A stretch of 12,919 nt of DNA from Candidatus Bipolaricaulota bacterium (GTDB taxonomy: Bacteria; Bipolaricaulota; Bipolaricaulia; UBA7950; UBA9294). Location: NCBI GenBank assembly GCA_021159105.1, contig JAGGSM010000123.1:1-12919 (forward strand), in the 5' to 3' direction. The translations under genes were made by a program, and so were the position numbers. The notes under the pieces are model-generated. The model saw only the letters and a list, made by a program, of their open reading frames with translations. It was not told where the DNA came from and made no database searches. Below are positions 6,470-12,919 of the stretch, one piece after another (positions within the stretch are counted from its first letter, which is position 1; each line of letters starts with the position of its first letter).

Positions 6470-7918
6470 TTACTCCGCTTCGAACGGATACGTCAAGATT
6501 GGATTGCGCGCCGCCCGTGTCTGATCCAGCCTGCGCGTCGGTGCCGTGTGCGGCGCCTCGTGGAGGAGCTGTGGATCCTCCTTCGCCTCATGAGCGATCT
6601 TCTCCAGCGCTTCAGCGAAGCGGTCGAGCGTCTCTCTGCTCTCCGTCTCCGTCGGCTCGATCATCAGAGCCTCGTGCACGATGAGCGGGAAGTAGATCGT
6701 GGGCGGATGGAATCCGTAGTCGATCAGCCGCTTGGCGATATCCAGGGTCGATATCCCATCGGCGATCCCCTTCCCTGTGAGAACGAACTCGTGCTTGCAC
6801 AGCCGATCGTAGGGGAGCCTGTAGGTCTTCTTCAGCCTCTCCTGGAGGTAGTTTGCGTTCAGCACAGCGTTCTCCCCCACCTGCCGCAGCCCCTCGTCCC
6901 CGAGCGTAAGGATGTAGGCGTACGCCTTGAGGAAGACGCCGAAGTTACCGTAGAAGGAGTGCATGCTCCCGATCGACTGCGGTTGATCCCAGTCGAGCTC
7001 GTAGCTATCGCCGTTTCGCTTGACTCGCGGCACAGGGAGGAACGGGACCAGCGCCTCGCTCACCGCCACCGGCCCGGAGCCAGGACCGCCGCCGCCGTGG
7101 GGAGCGGACATCGTCTTGTGCAGGTTGAAGTGAAAGACATCGGCCCCCATATCCCCAGGCCGGGCGTACCCGAGGAAGGAGTTCAGGTTCGCCCCATCGA
7201 AGTAGCAGAGGCCACCGGCGGCGTGCACCATCGCCGTGATCTTGACGATATTCTCCTCGAAGATCCCAAGCGTGTTGGGGACAGTGAGCATCACCCCAGC
7301 GACCGTGTCATCGAGCTCCCCGCTCAATTCGTTCAGATCGACGAGCCCATCCGGCCCTGACTTGATCTCGGTGACAGAGAATCCAGCCGCTGCCGCGGAG
7401 GCGGGGTTCGTCCCGTGTGCGGAGTCGGGAAGGAGGATGCGCGTCCTATCAACCTCACCGCGCGCCTCGAAGTAGCGCTTGATCAGGAACATCCCGGTGA
7501 CCTCCCCGTGCGCTCCAGCCGCCGGCTGCAGGGTGACATCGGCCATCCCAGTGATACTCCGCAGCAGCCGCGACATGTCGTACATCACGGCGAGTGAACC
7601 CTGGGCAAGCTGCGGATCGGTCCCAGGGTGGATCGAGGCGAACCCGGCCAATCTCGCCACGTCCTCGTTCACCTTGGGGTTGTACTTCATGGTGCAGCTC
7701 CCGAGCGGATAGAGGCCATCGTCGACCCCGTAGTTCAGCTTGGAGAGGGCGGTGTAGTGCCGAACAACCTCCGGCTCGCTCAGGTTAGGAATTCGCGGCT
7801 CGCTGCGCCTAATGAGCTGACTCGGTAACAGATCACTACTCCCCTTCCCCGGCACGTCCAGCTTCGGGAGGATCCCGCCGGTCCCGCTCCTCTTTCTGTA
7901 GTCGAAAATCGTTCTCAT
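6470..7918 (-). CDS. gcvPB: Glycine dehydrogenase (decarboxylating) subunit 2, P protein
   Basis: A 482-residue protein, the PLP-bearing half of the split P protein of the glycine cleavage system. With GcvPA it decarboxylates glycine and passes the aminomethyl group to lipoylated GcvH. Family marks are YPLGSCTMKYNP (70-81), LQPAAGAHGE (130-139), DSAHGTNPAS (165-174), YFDGANLN (239-246), and the Schiff-base lysine K268 in NLHKTMSAPHGGGGPG. The ATG at 7918 overlaps the gcvPA stop in an ATGA tetranucleotide, so the two subunits are translationally coupled, as expected for an equimolar complex. It is last in the gcvH-gcvPA-gcvPB operon and ends 9 bases from the nested inverted repeat. A long open frame on the opposite strand (6548-7360) is only a codon-bias shadow. 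Confidence 0.96.
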   Translation of the reverse strand: MRTIFDYRKRSGTGGILPKLDVPGKGSSDLLPSQLIRRSEPRIPNLSEPEVVRHYTALSKLNYGVDDGLYPLGSCTMKYNPKVNEDVARLAGFASIHPGTDPQLAQGSLAVMYDMSRLLRSITGMADVTLQPAAGAHGEVTGMFLIKRYFEARGEVDRTRILLPDSAHGTNPASAAAAGFSVTEIKSGPDGLVDLNELSGELDDTVAGVMLTVPNTLGIFEENIVKITAMVHAAGGLCYFDGANLNSFLGYARPGDMGADVFHFNLHKTMSAPHGGGGPGSGPVAVSEALVPFLPVPRVKRNGDSYELDWDQPQSIGSMHSFYGNFGVFLKAYAYILTLGDEGLRQVGENAVLNANYLQERLKKTYRLPYDRLCKHEFVLTGKGIADGISTLDIAKRLIDYGFHPPTIYFPLIVHEALMIEPTETESRETLDRFAEALEKIAHEAKEDPQLLHEAPHTAPTRRLDQTRAARNPILTYPFEAE

Positions 7919-9234
7919 AGCATCCTCCCAAGGGCATCGGCCAATCGGTCGAGCTCCTCCTTCGACCTCTTCTCAGTCACAGCAAAGCGCAGAGCGTTGC
8001 TCACACCGAGCCTCTCCAGGCGCTCGGGATCATCCACGAGGATACCTTGCTCGCGCAATCCATCGCGGATCGCTCGCGGATCGCTCGGGACACGCAGCAC
8101 GAACTCGTTGAAGAACGGCTCGTCAAACGCGAGATCGCAACCGGGAAGGTCGCTCAGTTTCTCAGCCAGGTAGTGCGCCTTCTGCAGGTTCAGCTCTGCC
8201 AGGCTGCGCAGTCCATCCCCGCCGAGGCTCGCCATGTACACGGTCGCGGTGAGGGCACAGAGCTGCGCGTTGGTGCAGATGTTGGATGTCGCCTTCTGGC
8301 GGCGAATATGCTGCTCGCGTGTCTGCGCGGCCATGGTGTAGCCGACATTTCCATCTGCATCCACCGTCTGTCCGACCAATCTACCGGGCATCTGCCTCAG
8401 GTAGGCCTTTCGCGTGGCAAACATGCCGAGGAGCGGCCCACCGAACGTTGCCGCCAGGCCGAACGGCTGACCTTCGGCGGTGACGATGTCGGCGCCAAGC
8501 TCTCCCGGAGGGGTGAGGATCCCCAACGAGACGGGATTGACGGCCACGATCAGCAGGGCATCGCCGATGTCGCCCTTCACCCCGGAGAGGTCCTCGATGA
8601 CGCCGAACGCGTTTGGAGACTGCACGATCACCCCACCGACATCTGACGGCACCTGCGTGAAGTCGCAACGGCCATCGCGCGCCGGTATCTCCACAACTTC
8701 GATCCCCGATGCCCAGCAGTAGGTGTCAAGGACCCTGCGGTAGTGGGAGAAGAGCGCGCCAGAGACGGCCAGTCGCCTCTTCCTCGTGACCCGCGCGGCC
8801 ATCATCGCCGCCTCGGCCAGCGCCGTCCCCCCGTCGTACATCGAGGAGTTGGCGATCTCCATCCCGGTCAGCTCGCAGACGAGCGTTTGGAACTCGAACA
8901 TCGCCGTCAACGTTCCTTGGCTAATCTCCGGCTGGTACGGGGTGTAGGCGGTGTAGAACTCGGAGCGCGAAGTGATGTGCGAGACTACGCTTGGGATGTA
9001 GTGATCGTAGATCCCCGCTCCGAGGTAGGACACGGCTCCCCCTGCCTCGTTCTTTCGAGAGATAGCCTCGAGCTCCGTTCGCACTTCCATCTCGCTCTTG
9101 CCCGCCTGGCCGAGCGGCTGGAAGAGGGCTTTCACGTTCTCGGGGATGTCATCGAACAGCTCAGAGATCGATGAGCGTCCGATCGCAGTGAGCATCTCCC
9201 TGCGATCCTCATCCGTATTTGGAATGTAGCGCAT
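7915..9234 (-). CDS. gcvPA: Glycine dehydrogenase (decarboxylating) subunit 1, P protein
   Basis: A 439-residue protein, the normal length for the N-terminal half of the split P protein, which pairs with GcvPB to form the active enzyme. Recognisable blocks are YLGAGIYDHYIP (70-81), YTPYQPEISQG (97-107), SMYDGGTA (131-138) and, further on, GQPFGLAATFGGP and RLVGQTVD. This half resembles the PLP domain of its partner but lacks the catalytic lysine, as is usual for subunit 1. ATG 9234 follows the gcvH stop after 4 bases, and the stop overlaps gcvPB by 4 bases. The ribosome binding site is probably GAAGAAGAG inside the end of gcvH, which is weak and suggests dependence on upstream translation. 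Confidence 0.96.
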   Translation of the reverse strand: MRYIPNTDEDRREMLTAIGRSSISELFDDIPENVKALFQPLGQAGKSEMEVRTELEAISRKNEAGGAVSYLGAGIYDHYIPSVVSHITSRSEFYTAYTPYQPEISQGTLTAMFEFQTLVCELTGMEIANSSMYDGGTALAEAAMMAARVTRKRRLAVSGALFSHYRRVLDTYCWASGIEVVEIPARDGRCDFTQVPSDVGGVIVQSPNAFGVIEDLSGVKGDIGDALLIVAVNPVSLGILTPPGELGADIVTAEGQPFGLAATFGGPLLGMFATRKAYLRQMPGRLVGQTVDADGNVGYTMAAQTREQHIRRQKATSNICTNAQLCALTATVYMASLGGDGLRSLAELNLQKAHYLAEKLSDLPGCDLAFDEPFFNEFVLRVPSDPRAIRDGLREQGILVDDPERLERLGVSNALRFAVTEKRSKEELDRLADALGRML

Positions 9235-9238
9235 GGCT

Positions 9239-9625
9239 CTACTCTTCTTCAGAGATCAGTCTTTCGTACGCGGCAGCGTCGAGGAGCGAATCGCCCTCAC
9301 TCGGATCGCTCGCCTCGATCACGGCGATCCAGCCCTTGCCATGCGGGTCCGAGTTGATCGTCTCGGGGGTGGACTCCAGCTCGGAGTTCACCTCAACGAC
9401 CTTGCCACTGACGGGGGCAAACACATCGCTCACCGCCTTCACCGATTCCACCGTCCCCAGGGTATCTCCCTTGTTGAGCGTCGTTCCCACTGCAGGGAGC
9501 TCAACGAAGACCACATCCCCGAGCTCGCTTTGCGCGTGATCGGTGATCCCAACCTTGGCCCTGTTCCCGTCCAATTCTATCCATTCATGATCCTCAGTGT
9601 AGCGATAATTTGCTGGGTAACCCAT
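9239..9625 (-). CDS. gcvH: Glycine cleavage system H protein
   Basis: A 128-residue protein, the lipoyl carrier that shuttles the aminomethyl group between P, T and L proteins. It starts with the family's YPANYRYTEDHEW. The lipoylated lysine is K63 in GTVESVKAVSD, and DPHGKGW is the usual C-terminal motif. The start is the second of two adjacent codons, GTG 9628 and ATG 9625: the ribosome site GGGAGG (9630-9635) is 4 bases from the ATG but only 1 base from the GTG. It is first in the operon, with its own promoter about 30 bases upstream. gcvT, which normally precedes gcvH, is absent here; dnaB is upstream instead. There is no glycine riboswitch, because the leader is only about 25 bases. Confidence 0.96.
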   Translation of the reverse strand: MGYPANYRYTEDHEWIELDGNRAKVGITDHAQSELGDVVFVELPAVGTTLNKGDTLGTVESVKAVSDVFAPVSGKVVEVNSELESTPETINSDPHGKGWIAVIEASDPSEGDSLLDAAAYERLISEEE

Positions 9626-9629
9626 CACT

Positions 9630-9635
9630 CCTCCC
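9630..9635 (-). promoter_or_regulatory. Shine-Dalgarno deciding the gcvH start
   Basis: On the minus strand GGGAGG ends 4 bases before ATG 9625 and 1 base before GTG 9628. The spacing favours the ATG, shortening GcvH by one residue compared with the longest frame. Confidence 0.6.
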
Positions 9636-9657
9636 TAACTAGTCATTTGTGCGTCCG

Positions 9658-9686
9658 ATTATACGCAGGCCACGGCCAATTGGCAC
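9658..9686 (-). promoter_or_regulatory. Promoter of the gcvH-gcvPA-gcvPB operon
   Basis: On the minus strand a perfect TATAAT occupies 9663-9658. Seventeen bases upstream is GTGCCA (9686-9681), with four of six -35 matches. Transcription would start near 9651, giving a leader of about 25 bases. The promoter lies in the 62-base gap after the dnaB stop, so gcv can be expressed separately from dnaB. The weak -35 is overlapped by a palindrome, which points to regulation. Confidence 0.7.
9675..9684. promoter_or_regulatory. Palindrome at the gcvH -35, possible operator
   Basis: GCCAATTGGC is a perfect 10-base palindrome overlapping the -35 region of the gcvH promoter. Its position suits a dimeric regulator that blocks or recruits polymerase. 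It is short, so chance cannot be excluded, and no regulator gene is in the window. Confidence 0.35.
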
Positions 9687-9690
9687 AGAT

Positions 9691-11088
9691 CTAGAACGGC
9701 GCCGAATCGTCGCGGGTGACCGGGTAGAAGCTGGCGTAGGCCTTGTGGAAGATGACCGGCACCTTGCCCAGCGGGCCGTTCCTCTGCTTGGCGATGATGA
9801 TCTCCGCCTCCCCTCCTGCCCCTTGCCCGTCCTTTGTTGCGTCCGCTGGCTCGTTGTAGTAGTCGGCGCGGTAGATAAACACAACGAGGTCCGCATCCTG
9901 CTCGATCGCCCCGCTCTCGCGCAGGTCGGACAGCCGCGGGTAGCGCTTCTCCCTCTGCTCCACTGCACGGTTGAGCTGTGAGATCGCGATGACCGGTACA
10001 TTGAGCTCGCGTGCCAGCTTCTTGAGCGAGCGGGTGATGTGGGCGATCTCCTGCTCCCGCACATCGGTGCGGATCGACCCCTCGAGCAGCTGCAGGTAGT
10101 CGACTATGAGCATATCAAGATCATGCTGGGCCAACATTCGCCGCGCCTTGGCCCTGATCTCGAGGACCGATGTGCCGGGAGAATCATCGACCATGATCCT
10201 CGCTCTCTGGAACTTGCTCGCCGCGTTGGCGATGTCGCGCCACTTCTCCTTGGGAACGTATCCTCCGCGCAAGCGGTGCAGGCTAACCTTCGCCTCACCG
10301 CACAGCAGCCTCTCGAGGAGCTGCTCCTTGGTCATCTCCAGGGAGAAGATCCCGATCGATGCCTTCTCCCTGATGGCGATGTGCCGCGCAAGAGCCAGGG
10401 CCAGGCTCGTCTTCCCCGTCCCTGGGCGACCGGCGACAACGATGAGATCGGAGCGCTGCAGTCCGGATGTCATCTCGTCGAAGCGCGGGAAACCAGTCGA
10501 AAAACCGGTTATCGCATGCTGGCCAGGATCGGCCTGCAGCCTCCCCAAGGCATCGATGTGATCGTGCATGAACTCATTCAGCATGTAGTAGTTGCCCGAT
10601 GCCTGATTACGGGAGATGTCGAAGATGATCGTCTCCGCCTTGTCCAACACCTCGTCGATCTCGCCCGCCTCATCGTAGCCGAACTCGGATATCCTCCCAC
10701 CGGCTTCGATCAGAGAGCGCAGGATCGCCTTCTTGTGGATGATCTCCGTGTAGTAATCAAGGCTGGCTGTCGTGGTCACGCGGTCGATGAGCTCATTGAG
10801 GTAGACGCGGCCTCCGACCTTCTCCATATCCCCTTTCTCTTCAAGGCGGTTGGCCAAGGAAACGATGTCTGAAGGGTCACCGCGATCGAACAGGTCACGG
10901 ATCGTGCGGAAGATTATGCGGTGGGCGCGGCGGTAGAAGTCTTCCGGCCGCAGCTTGTCGATGAGGACAGGGATCGTCTCTTCCGGCTCCAGGATGGCCG
11001 CTCCAAGGACAACCTGCTCCGCCTCTGTATTCTTGGGAAGACTGCGCAGGGCTCCGCCGTGCGTTGTCGTCATCTCCTGTTCCCGCAT
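9691..11088 (-). CDS. dnaB: Replicative DNA helicase
   Basis: A 465-residue protein, the hexameric 5'-3' helicase that unwinds DNA at the replication fork and binds primase. The N-terminal domain starts at LPKNTEAEQVVLGAAIL; the RecA-like C-terminal domain has Walker A GRPGTGKTS with lysine 226, Walker B MLIVDYLQLL with aspartate 330, and the DnaB block SQLNRAVEQREKR to RLSDLRESGAIEQDAD. No intein interrupts it. Start choice is uncertain: ATG 11088 has GGAGG 9 bases upstream; ATG 11106 would precede the expected transcription start from the TATAAT at 11109-11114; ATG 11073 would also leave a normal N-terminus. dnaB often sits next to rplI; here its neighbours are gcvH downstream and divergent rpsB upstream. 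Confidence 0.95.
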   Translation of the reverse strand: MREQEMTTTHGGALRSLPKNTEAEQVVLGAAILEPEETIPVLIDKLRPEDFYRRAHRIIFRTIRDLFDRGDPSDIVSLANRLEEKGDMEKVGGRVYLNELIDRVTTTASLDYYTEIIHKKAILRSLIEAGGRISEFGYDEAGEIDEVLDKAETIIFDISRNQASGNYYMLNEFMHDHIDALGRLQADPGQHAITGFSTGFPRFDEMTSGLQRSDLIVVAGRPGTGKTSLALALARHIAIREKASIGIFSLEMTKEQLLERLLCGEAKVSLHRLRGGYVPKEKWRDIANAASKFQRARIMVDDSPGTSVLEIRAKARRMLAQHDLDMLIVDYLQLLEGSIRTDVREQEIAHITRSLKKLARELNVPVIAISQLNRAVEQREKRYPRLSDLRESGAIEQDADLVVFIYRADYYNEPADATKDGQGAGGEAEIIIAKQRNGPLGKVPVIFHKAYASFYPVTRDDSAPF

Positions 11089-11097
11089 CCGTCTCAA

Positions 11098-11102
11098 CCT
11101 CC
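11098..11102 (-). promoter_or_regulatory. Shine-Dalgarno favouring dnaB start at 11088
   Basis: GGAGG on the minus strand is separated from ATG 11088 by 9 bases. It lies at the very 5' end of the transcript expected from the promoter upstream, so the leader would be only about 14 bases. Confidence 0.45.
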
Positions 11103-11108
11103 ACATGG

Positions 11109-11137
11109 ATTATAGTCATAAGAGGATGCAGCGGCCA
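11109..11137 (-). promoter_or_regulatory. dnaB promoter
   Basis: A perfect TATAAT on the minus strand (11114-11109) is just upstream of dnaB. The -35 is poor: TGGCCG at 17 bases has three matches. Transcription would begin near 11102. It faces away from the rpsB promoter 140 bases away. Confidence 0.5.
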
Positions 11138-11255
11138 GAGATCAGTAAGCTCGCCCCTCGTTGGTCGGAACGAAGTGCCCCACAGCAAGGGAGGGTGTAT
11201 CAGGAGGCTTAGCGAAAGCACACCCCAAGGGCCTGAAATCAACCACTCTAGGGGA

Positions 11256-11284
11256 TTGAAGAGATCATCCCTGTTTGCTATACT
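11256..11284 (+). promoter_or_regulatory. rpsB-tsf-pyrH promoter
   Basis: TTGAAG (11256-11261), a 17-base spacer, then TATACT (11279-11284), with TGC just before it making an extended -10. This is the best complete promoter in the window, with four of six and five of six matches. Transcription should start near 11291, giving a leader of about 26 bases before GTG 11317. Confidence 0.85.
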
Positions 11285-11305
11285 CTCACTCAACGTTTCA
11301 TTCTT

Positions 11306-11312
11306 GGGAGGG
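11306..11312 (+). promoter_or_regulatory. Shine-Dalgarno fixing the rpsB GTG start
   Basis: GGGAGGG lies 4 bases before GTG 11317. The longer in-frame extension back to 11275 would begin before the transcription start, and the in-frame ATG at 11332 is 19 bases away, so GTG 11317 is preferred. Confidence 0.7.
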
Positions 11313-11316
11313 TGAT

Positions 11317-12270
11317 GTGGAAGTACTGACAATGAAAGAGCTGTTGGAGACCGGAGTTCACTTCGGCCATCGGACACGAAAATGGAACCCAAAGATGGGT
11401 CGTTACATCTTCACCGAACGCAAAGGGATTCACATTATAGATCTTGAGCAGACCGTGGACATGTTCAAGAAGGCGTACTTCTTCGTCCGCGATCGCGCCG
11501 CCGAGGGAAAAGAGATCCTGTTCGTAGGGACGAAGAAGCAGGTGCAGACAACGATCGCTGAAGAGGCGAAGCGCTGCGGGGCTCACTATGTGAATCGCCG
11601 CTGGCTCGGTGGGACACTCACCAACTTCGCCACGATCAAGCGCAGCATCAAGCGGATGAAGGATCTCGAAGCGATGATGGAGGATGGCTCCATCGATTAC
11701 ATACCCAACAAAGAGGCTGCGAAGCTGAAGCGCGAGCTGGCCAAACTGCAGCGCAACCTGGACGGTCTGCGCCACATGGAGAGGGTCCCCGACATCCTAT
11801 ACGTGATCGACCCTGACATCGAAGTCAACGCCGTACACGAGGCGAACATACTCGGCATTCCTGTGGTATCGATCGTCGATACCAACTGCGATCCAGATCC
11901 GATCGACTTCCCGATCCCGGGAAACGACGACGCGATCAAGGCGACGAAGCTGATCACATCGCGCATCGCCGATGCCATCCTCGAGGGGCGCGAGGGGCGC
12001 CAGGAAGAGGCCGAAGAGGCACCAGCAGCCACTGCGCCAGCCGAAGCCTCAGCCGAGGCTGAGCCGACAGCAGAAGTCAAAGAGGCACCTGCCACTGCTG
12101 CAGAGAGTGAGCCAGTGGCGGAGGCAGAAGAAACGGTCACAGAAGAGGCGAGCATCGAAGAGGCACCCGTGCCGGAAGAGCAGGCAAAAGAGGTTCCAGC
12201 CGCAGTAGCAGCGGAGGAGCCGGGCACCCCGGAAGACGAAGGAACAGAGGAAAATGACGATAAGAAGTGA
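11317..12270 (+). CDS. rpsB: Ribosomal protein S2 with a long acidic C-terminal tail
   Basis: A 317-residue protein of the small ribosomal subunit. Residues 1-228 are a normal S2: MKELLETGVHFGHRTRKWNP near the start, FVGTKKQ (69-75), RRWLGGTLTNF (94-104), DTNCDPD (188-194) and FPIPGNDDA (198-206). Typical S2 ends near here at about 230-240 residues. This one continues for about 88 residues of low-complexity Ala/Glu/Pro sequence with roughly 27 Glu, 3 Asp and only 4 Lys. The tail stays in frame and uses the same G+C-rich codons as the body, so it is not a frameshift. GTG 11317 is the start. The last 17 bases overlap the tsf start, giving the classic rpsB-tsf-pyrH order. The tail is probably disordered and exposed on the ribosome surface; its role is unknown. 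Confidence 0.95.
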   Translation: MEVLTMKELLETGVHFGHRTRKWNPKMGRYIFTERKGIHIIDLEQTVDMFKKAYFFVRDRAAEGKEILFVGTKKQVQTTIAEEAKRCGAHYVNRRWLGGTLTNFATIKRSIKRMKDLEAMMEDGSIDYIPNKEAAKLKRELAKLQRNLDGLRHMERVPDILYVIDPDIEVNAVHEANILGIPVVSIVDTNCDPDPIDFPIPGNDDAIKATKLITSRIADAILEGREGRQEEAEEAPAATAPAEASAEAEPTAEVKEAPATAAESEPVAEAEETVTEEASIEEAPVPEEQAKEVPAAVAAEEPGTPEDEGTEENDDKK

Positions 12271-12850
12271 AGACGTTAAAGCCCTGCGCGCAGCGACCGG
12301 CGTGGGGATCATGGACTGCAAGAACGCCCTGACGAAGGCTGATGGCGACCTGGAGCGCGCCAAGAAGATCCTGCGCGAAGAGGGTCGCGAACTGATGGCT
12401 CACAAGGGTCGCGAGGCGACCGAAGGGCGGGTCGAGGCTTACGTGCACCACAGCGGGAAGGTCGGTGTCCTAGTGGAGATAGCGTGCAACACCGATTTCG
12501 CCGCCAACAGCGATGACTTCCGCACGTTCACGCGCGACGTGGCGATGCACATTGCCGCGGCCAAGCCGCGCTACGTCTCCCCCGAAGACGTTCCGGCAGG
12601 GGACCTGGAGAACGAGAAAGAGGTCTACCGCGTGCAGATGAAGAAGGAAGGGAAGCCCGAACAGATGATCGAGAAGATCGTCGAAGGGCGGATAAAGAAA
12701 TTCTACACCGAGGCCTGCCTGCTGAAGCAGCCGTTCGTGAAGGACCCAGCGCACACGATCGAGGACCTCCTTGCTGACCTGCGGACAAAGACCGGAGAGA
12801 ACATCTTCGTCAAGCGCTTTGCCCGCTATGAAATAGGGGAAGAGGGATAG
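12254..12850 (+). CDS. tsf: Translation elongation factor Ts, short form
   Basis: A 198-residue protein, the nucleotide exchange factor that regenerates EF-Tu-GTP. The N-terminal UBA-like domain has LRAATGVGIMDCKNAL (11-26). The EF-Tu contact segment is CNTDFAANSDDF (78-89), with D81 and F82 at the positions that wedge into EF-Tu; alanine replaces the usual valine after TDF. The C-terminus (GENIFVKRFARYEIGE) matches short EF-Ts proteins of the Thermus/Thermotoga size rather than the roughly 280-residue enterobacterial form. ATG 12254 lies inside the last codons of rpsB (17-base overlap), preceded by AGAGG at 12246-12250. Its stop shares one base with the pyrH start. Translation of the three genes is therefore likely coupled. 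Confidence 0.95.
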   Translation: MTIRSEDVKALRAATGVGIMDCKNALTKADGDLERAKKILREEGRELMAHKGREATEGRVEAYVHHSGKVGVLVEIACNTDFAANSDDFRTFTRDVAMHIAAAKPRYVSPEDVPAGDLENEKEVYRVQMKKEGKPEQMIEKIVEGRIKKFYTEACLLKQPFVKDPAHTIEDLLADLRTKTGENIFVKRFARYEIGEEG

Positions 12851-12919
12851 TGACCTCCCCCGCGCGCCTTCTTCTCAAGCTGAGCGGTGAAGCGTTCGCT
12901 GGAGAAGAAGGCGCGTTCT
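12850..12919 (+). CDS. pyrH: UMP kinase, N-terminal fragment (runs off the window)
   Basis: Twenty-three codons are visible from GTG 12850, which overlaps the tsf stop by one base. GAGGG at 12842-12846 gives a ribosome site. The peptide RLLLKLSGEAF followed by AGEEGAF matches the start of the hexameric bacterial UMP kinase, which phosphorylates UMP to UDP; the lysine and the SGEA loop bind the nucleotide phosphates. Its position after tsf is the standard arrangement, and frr would be expected next outside the window. Confidence 0.9.
   Translation, partial: MTSPARLLLKLSGEAFAGEEGAF

Larger units (their letters stand above)
11107..11316. other. Divergent dnaB/rpsB intergenic region with hairpins
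   Basis: These 210 bases separate two essential divergent genes. Beyond the two promoters, the centre can fold. On the + strand, TCGTT (11158-11162) pairs with AACGA (11169-11173). GGGTGT (11193-11198) pairs with ACACCC (11220-11225), enclosing GCTT (11207-11210) paired with AAGC (11216-11219), with an 8-base bulge on the left side only. The fold lies upstream of the rpsB promoter, so it is not part of the rpsB leader unless an earlier promoter exists. I could not match it to tRNA, SRP RNA, 6S RNA, RNase P RNA or a known riboswitch. A 28-codon open frame (11126-11212) crosses it but has no support. Confidence 0.4.

Noticed and set aside
6548..7360. 270-codon open frame on + strand
   Set aside because: It lies antisense to gcvPB, is rich in Arg/Val/Leu with no domain, and follows from the codon bias of the real gene.
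8047..8646. 199-codon open frame on + strand
   Set aside because: It is antisense to gcvPA, with composition typical of a shadow frame.
9629..9690. Glycine riboswitch upstream of gcvH
   Set aside because: The whole gap is 62 bases and holds a promoter; no riboswitch core fits.
10039..10872. 277-codon open frame on + strand
   Set aside because: It is antisense to dnaB, with no family resemblance and no ribosome site or promoter.
11126..11212. 28-codon frame between dnaB and rpsB
   Set aside because: An AGAGG precedes it, but there is no convincing promoter and the sequence is better explained by RNA-like hairpins.
11126..11256. tRNA, SRP RNA, 6S RNA or RNase P RNA
   Set aside because: None of the conserved cores (T-loop GTTCRA, SRP GGAAG/AGCA tetraloop region, RNase P GAGGAAAGTCC) is present.

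Overview
The window is ordinary bacterial chromosome: dense, short-spaced genes, G+C in the upper fifties by eye, frequent GTG starts, and no phage, insertion sequence, tRNA, rRNA or CRISPR. A lipobox protein and a CsgG-family exported protein suggest a diderm. The split glycine dehydrogenase (GcvPA/GcvPB), a short EF-Ts of 198 aa and an S2 with a long acidic tail fit a deep-branching lineage. Bipolaricaulota (Acetothermia) is one possibility, but the phylum cannot be settled from this sequence alone.

Left end (1-323, + strand): the 3' end of one small gene and a complete 48-codon paralogue behind it, both encoding a hydrophobic segment that ends in the same tryptophan-rich tail. A strong intrinsic terminator with a nested hairpin closes this unit, and a candidate extended -10 promoter lies in its loop.

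Left centre (334-6405, + strand): a membrane-bound HD-GYP c-di-GMP phosphodiesterase closely followed by an MFS transporter; then a secreted CARDB/CsgG-like/FlgT_C-like protein with an unusual inserted domain; then a small lipoprotein and glmM (phosphoglucosamine mutase). The theme is the cell envelope and its signalling. A second nested inverted repeat (6407-6461) lies between glmM and the convergent genes.

Centre right (6470-9691, - strand): a glycine cleavage operon gcvH-gcvPA-gcvPB with its own TATAAT promoter. It has a palindrome on the -35 region, no room for a glycine riboswitch, and no gcvT. Upstream of it on the same strand is dnaB, the replicative helicase (9691-11088).

Right end (11107-12919): a 210-base divergent intergenic region holds back-to-back promoters and an unexplained hairpin-rich stretch. 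The translation operon rpsB-tsf-pyrH follows, with overlapping junctions, and pyrH runs off the window.

The best candidates for something undescribed are the tandem small membrane proteins, the CsgG-like protein interrupted by a cysteine-containing domain, the hairpin-rich segment between dnaB and rpsB, and the marked excess of GATC.
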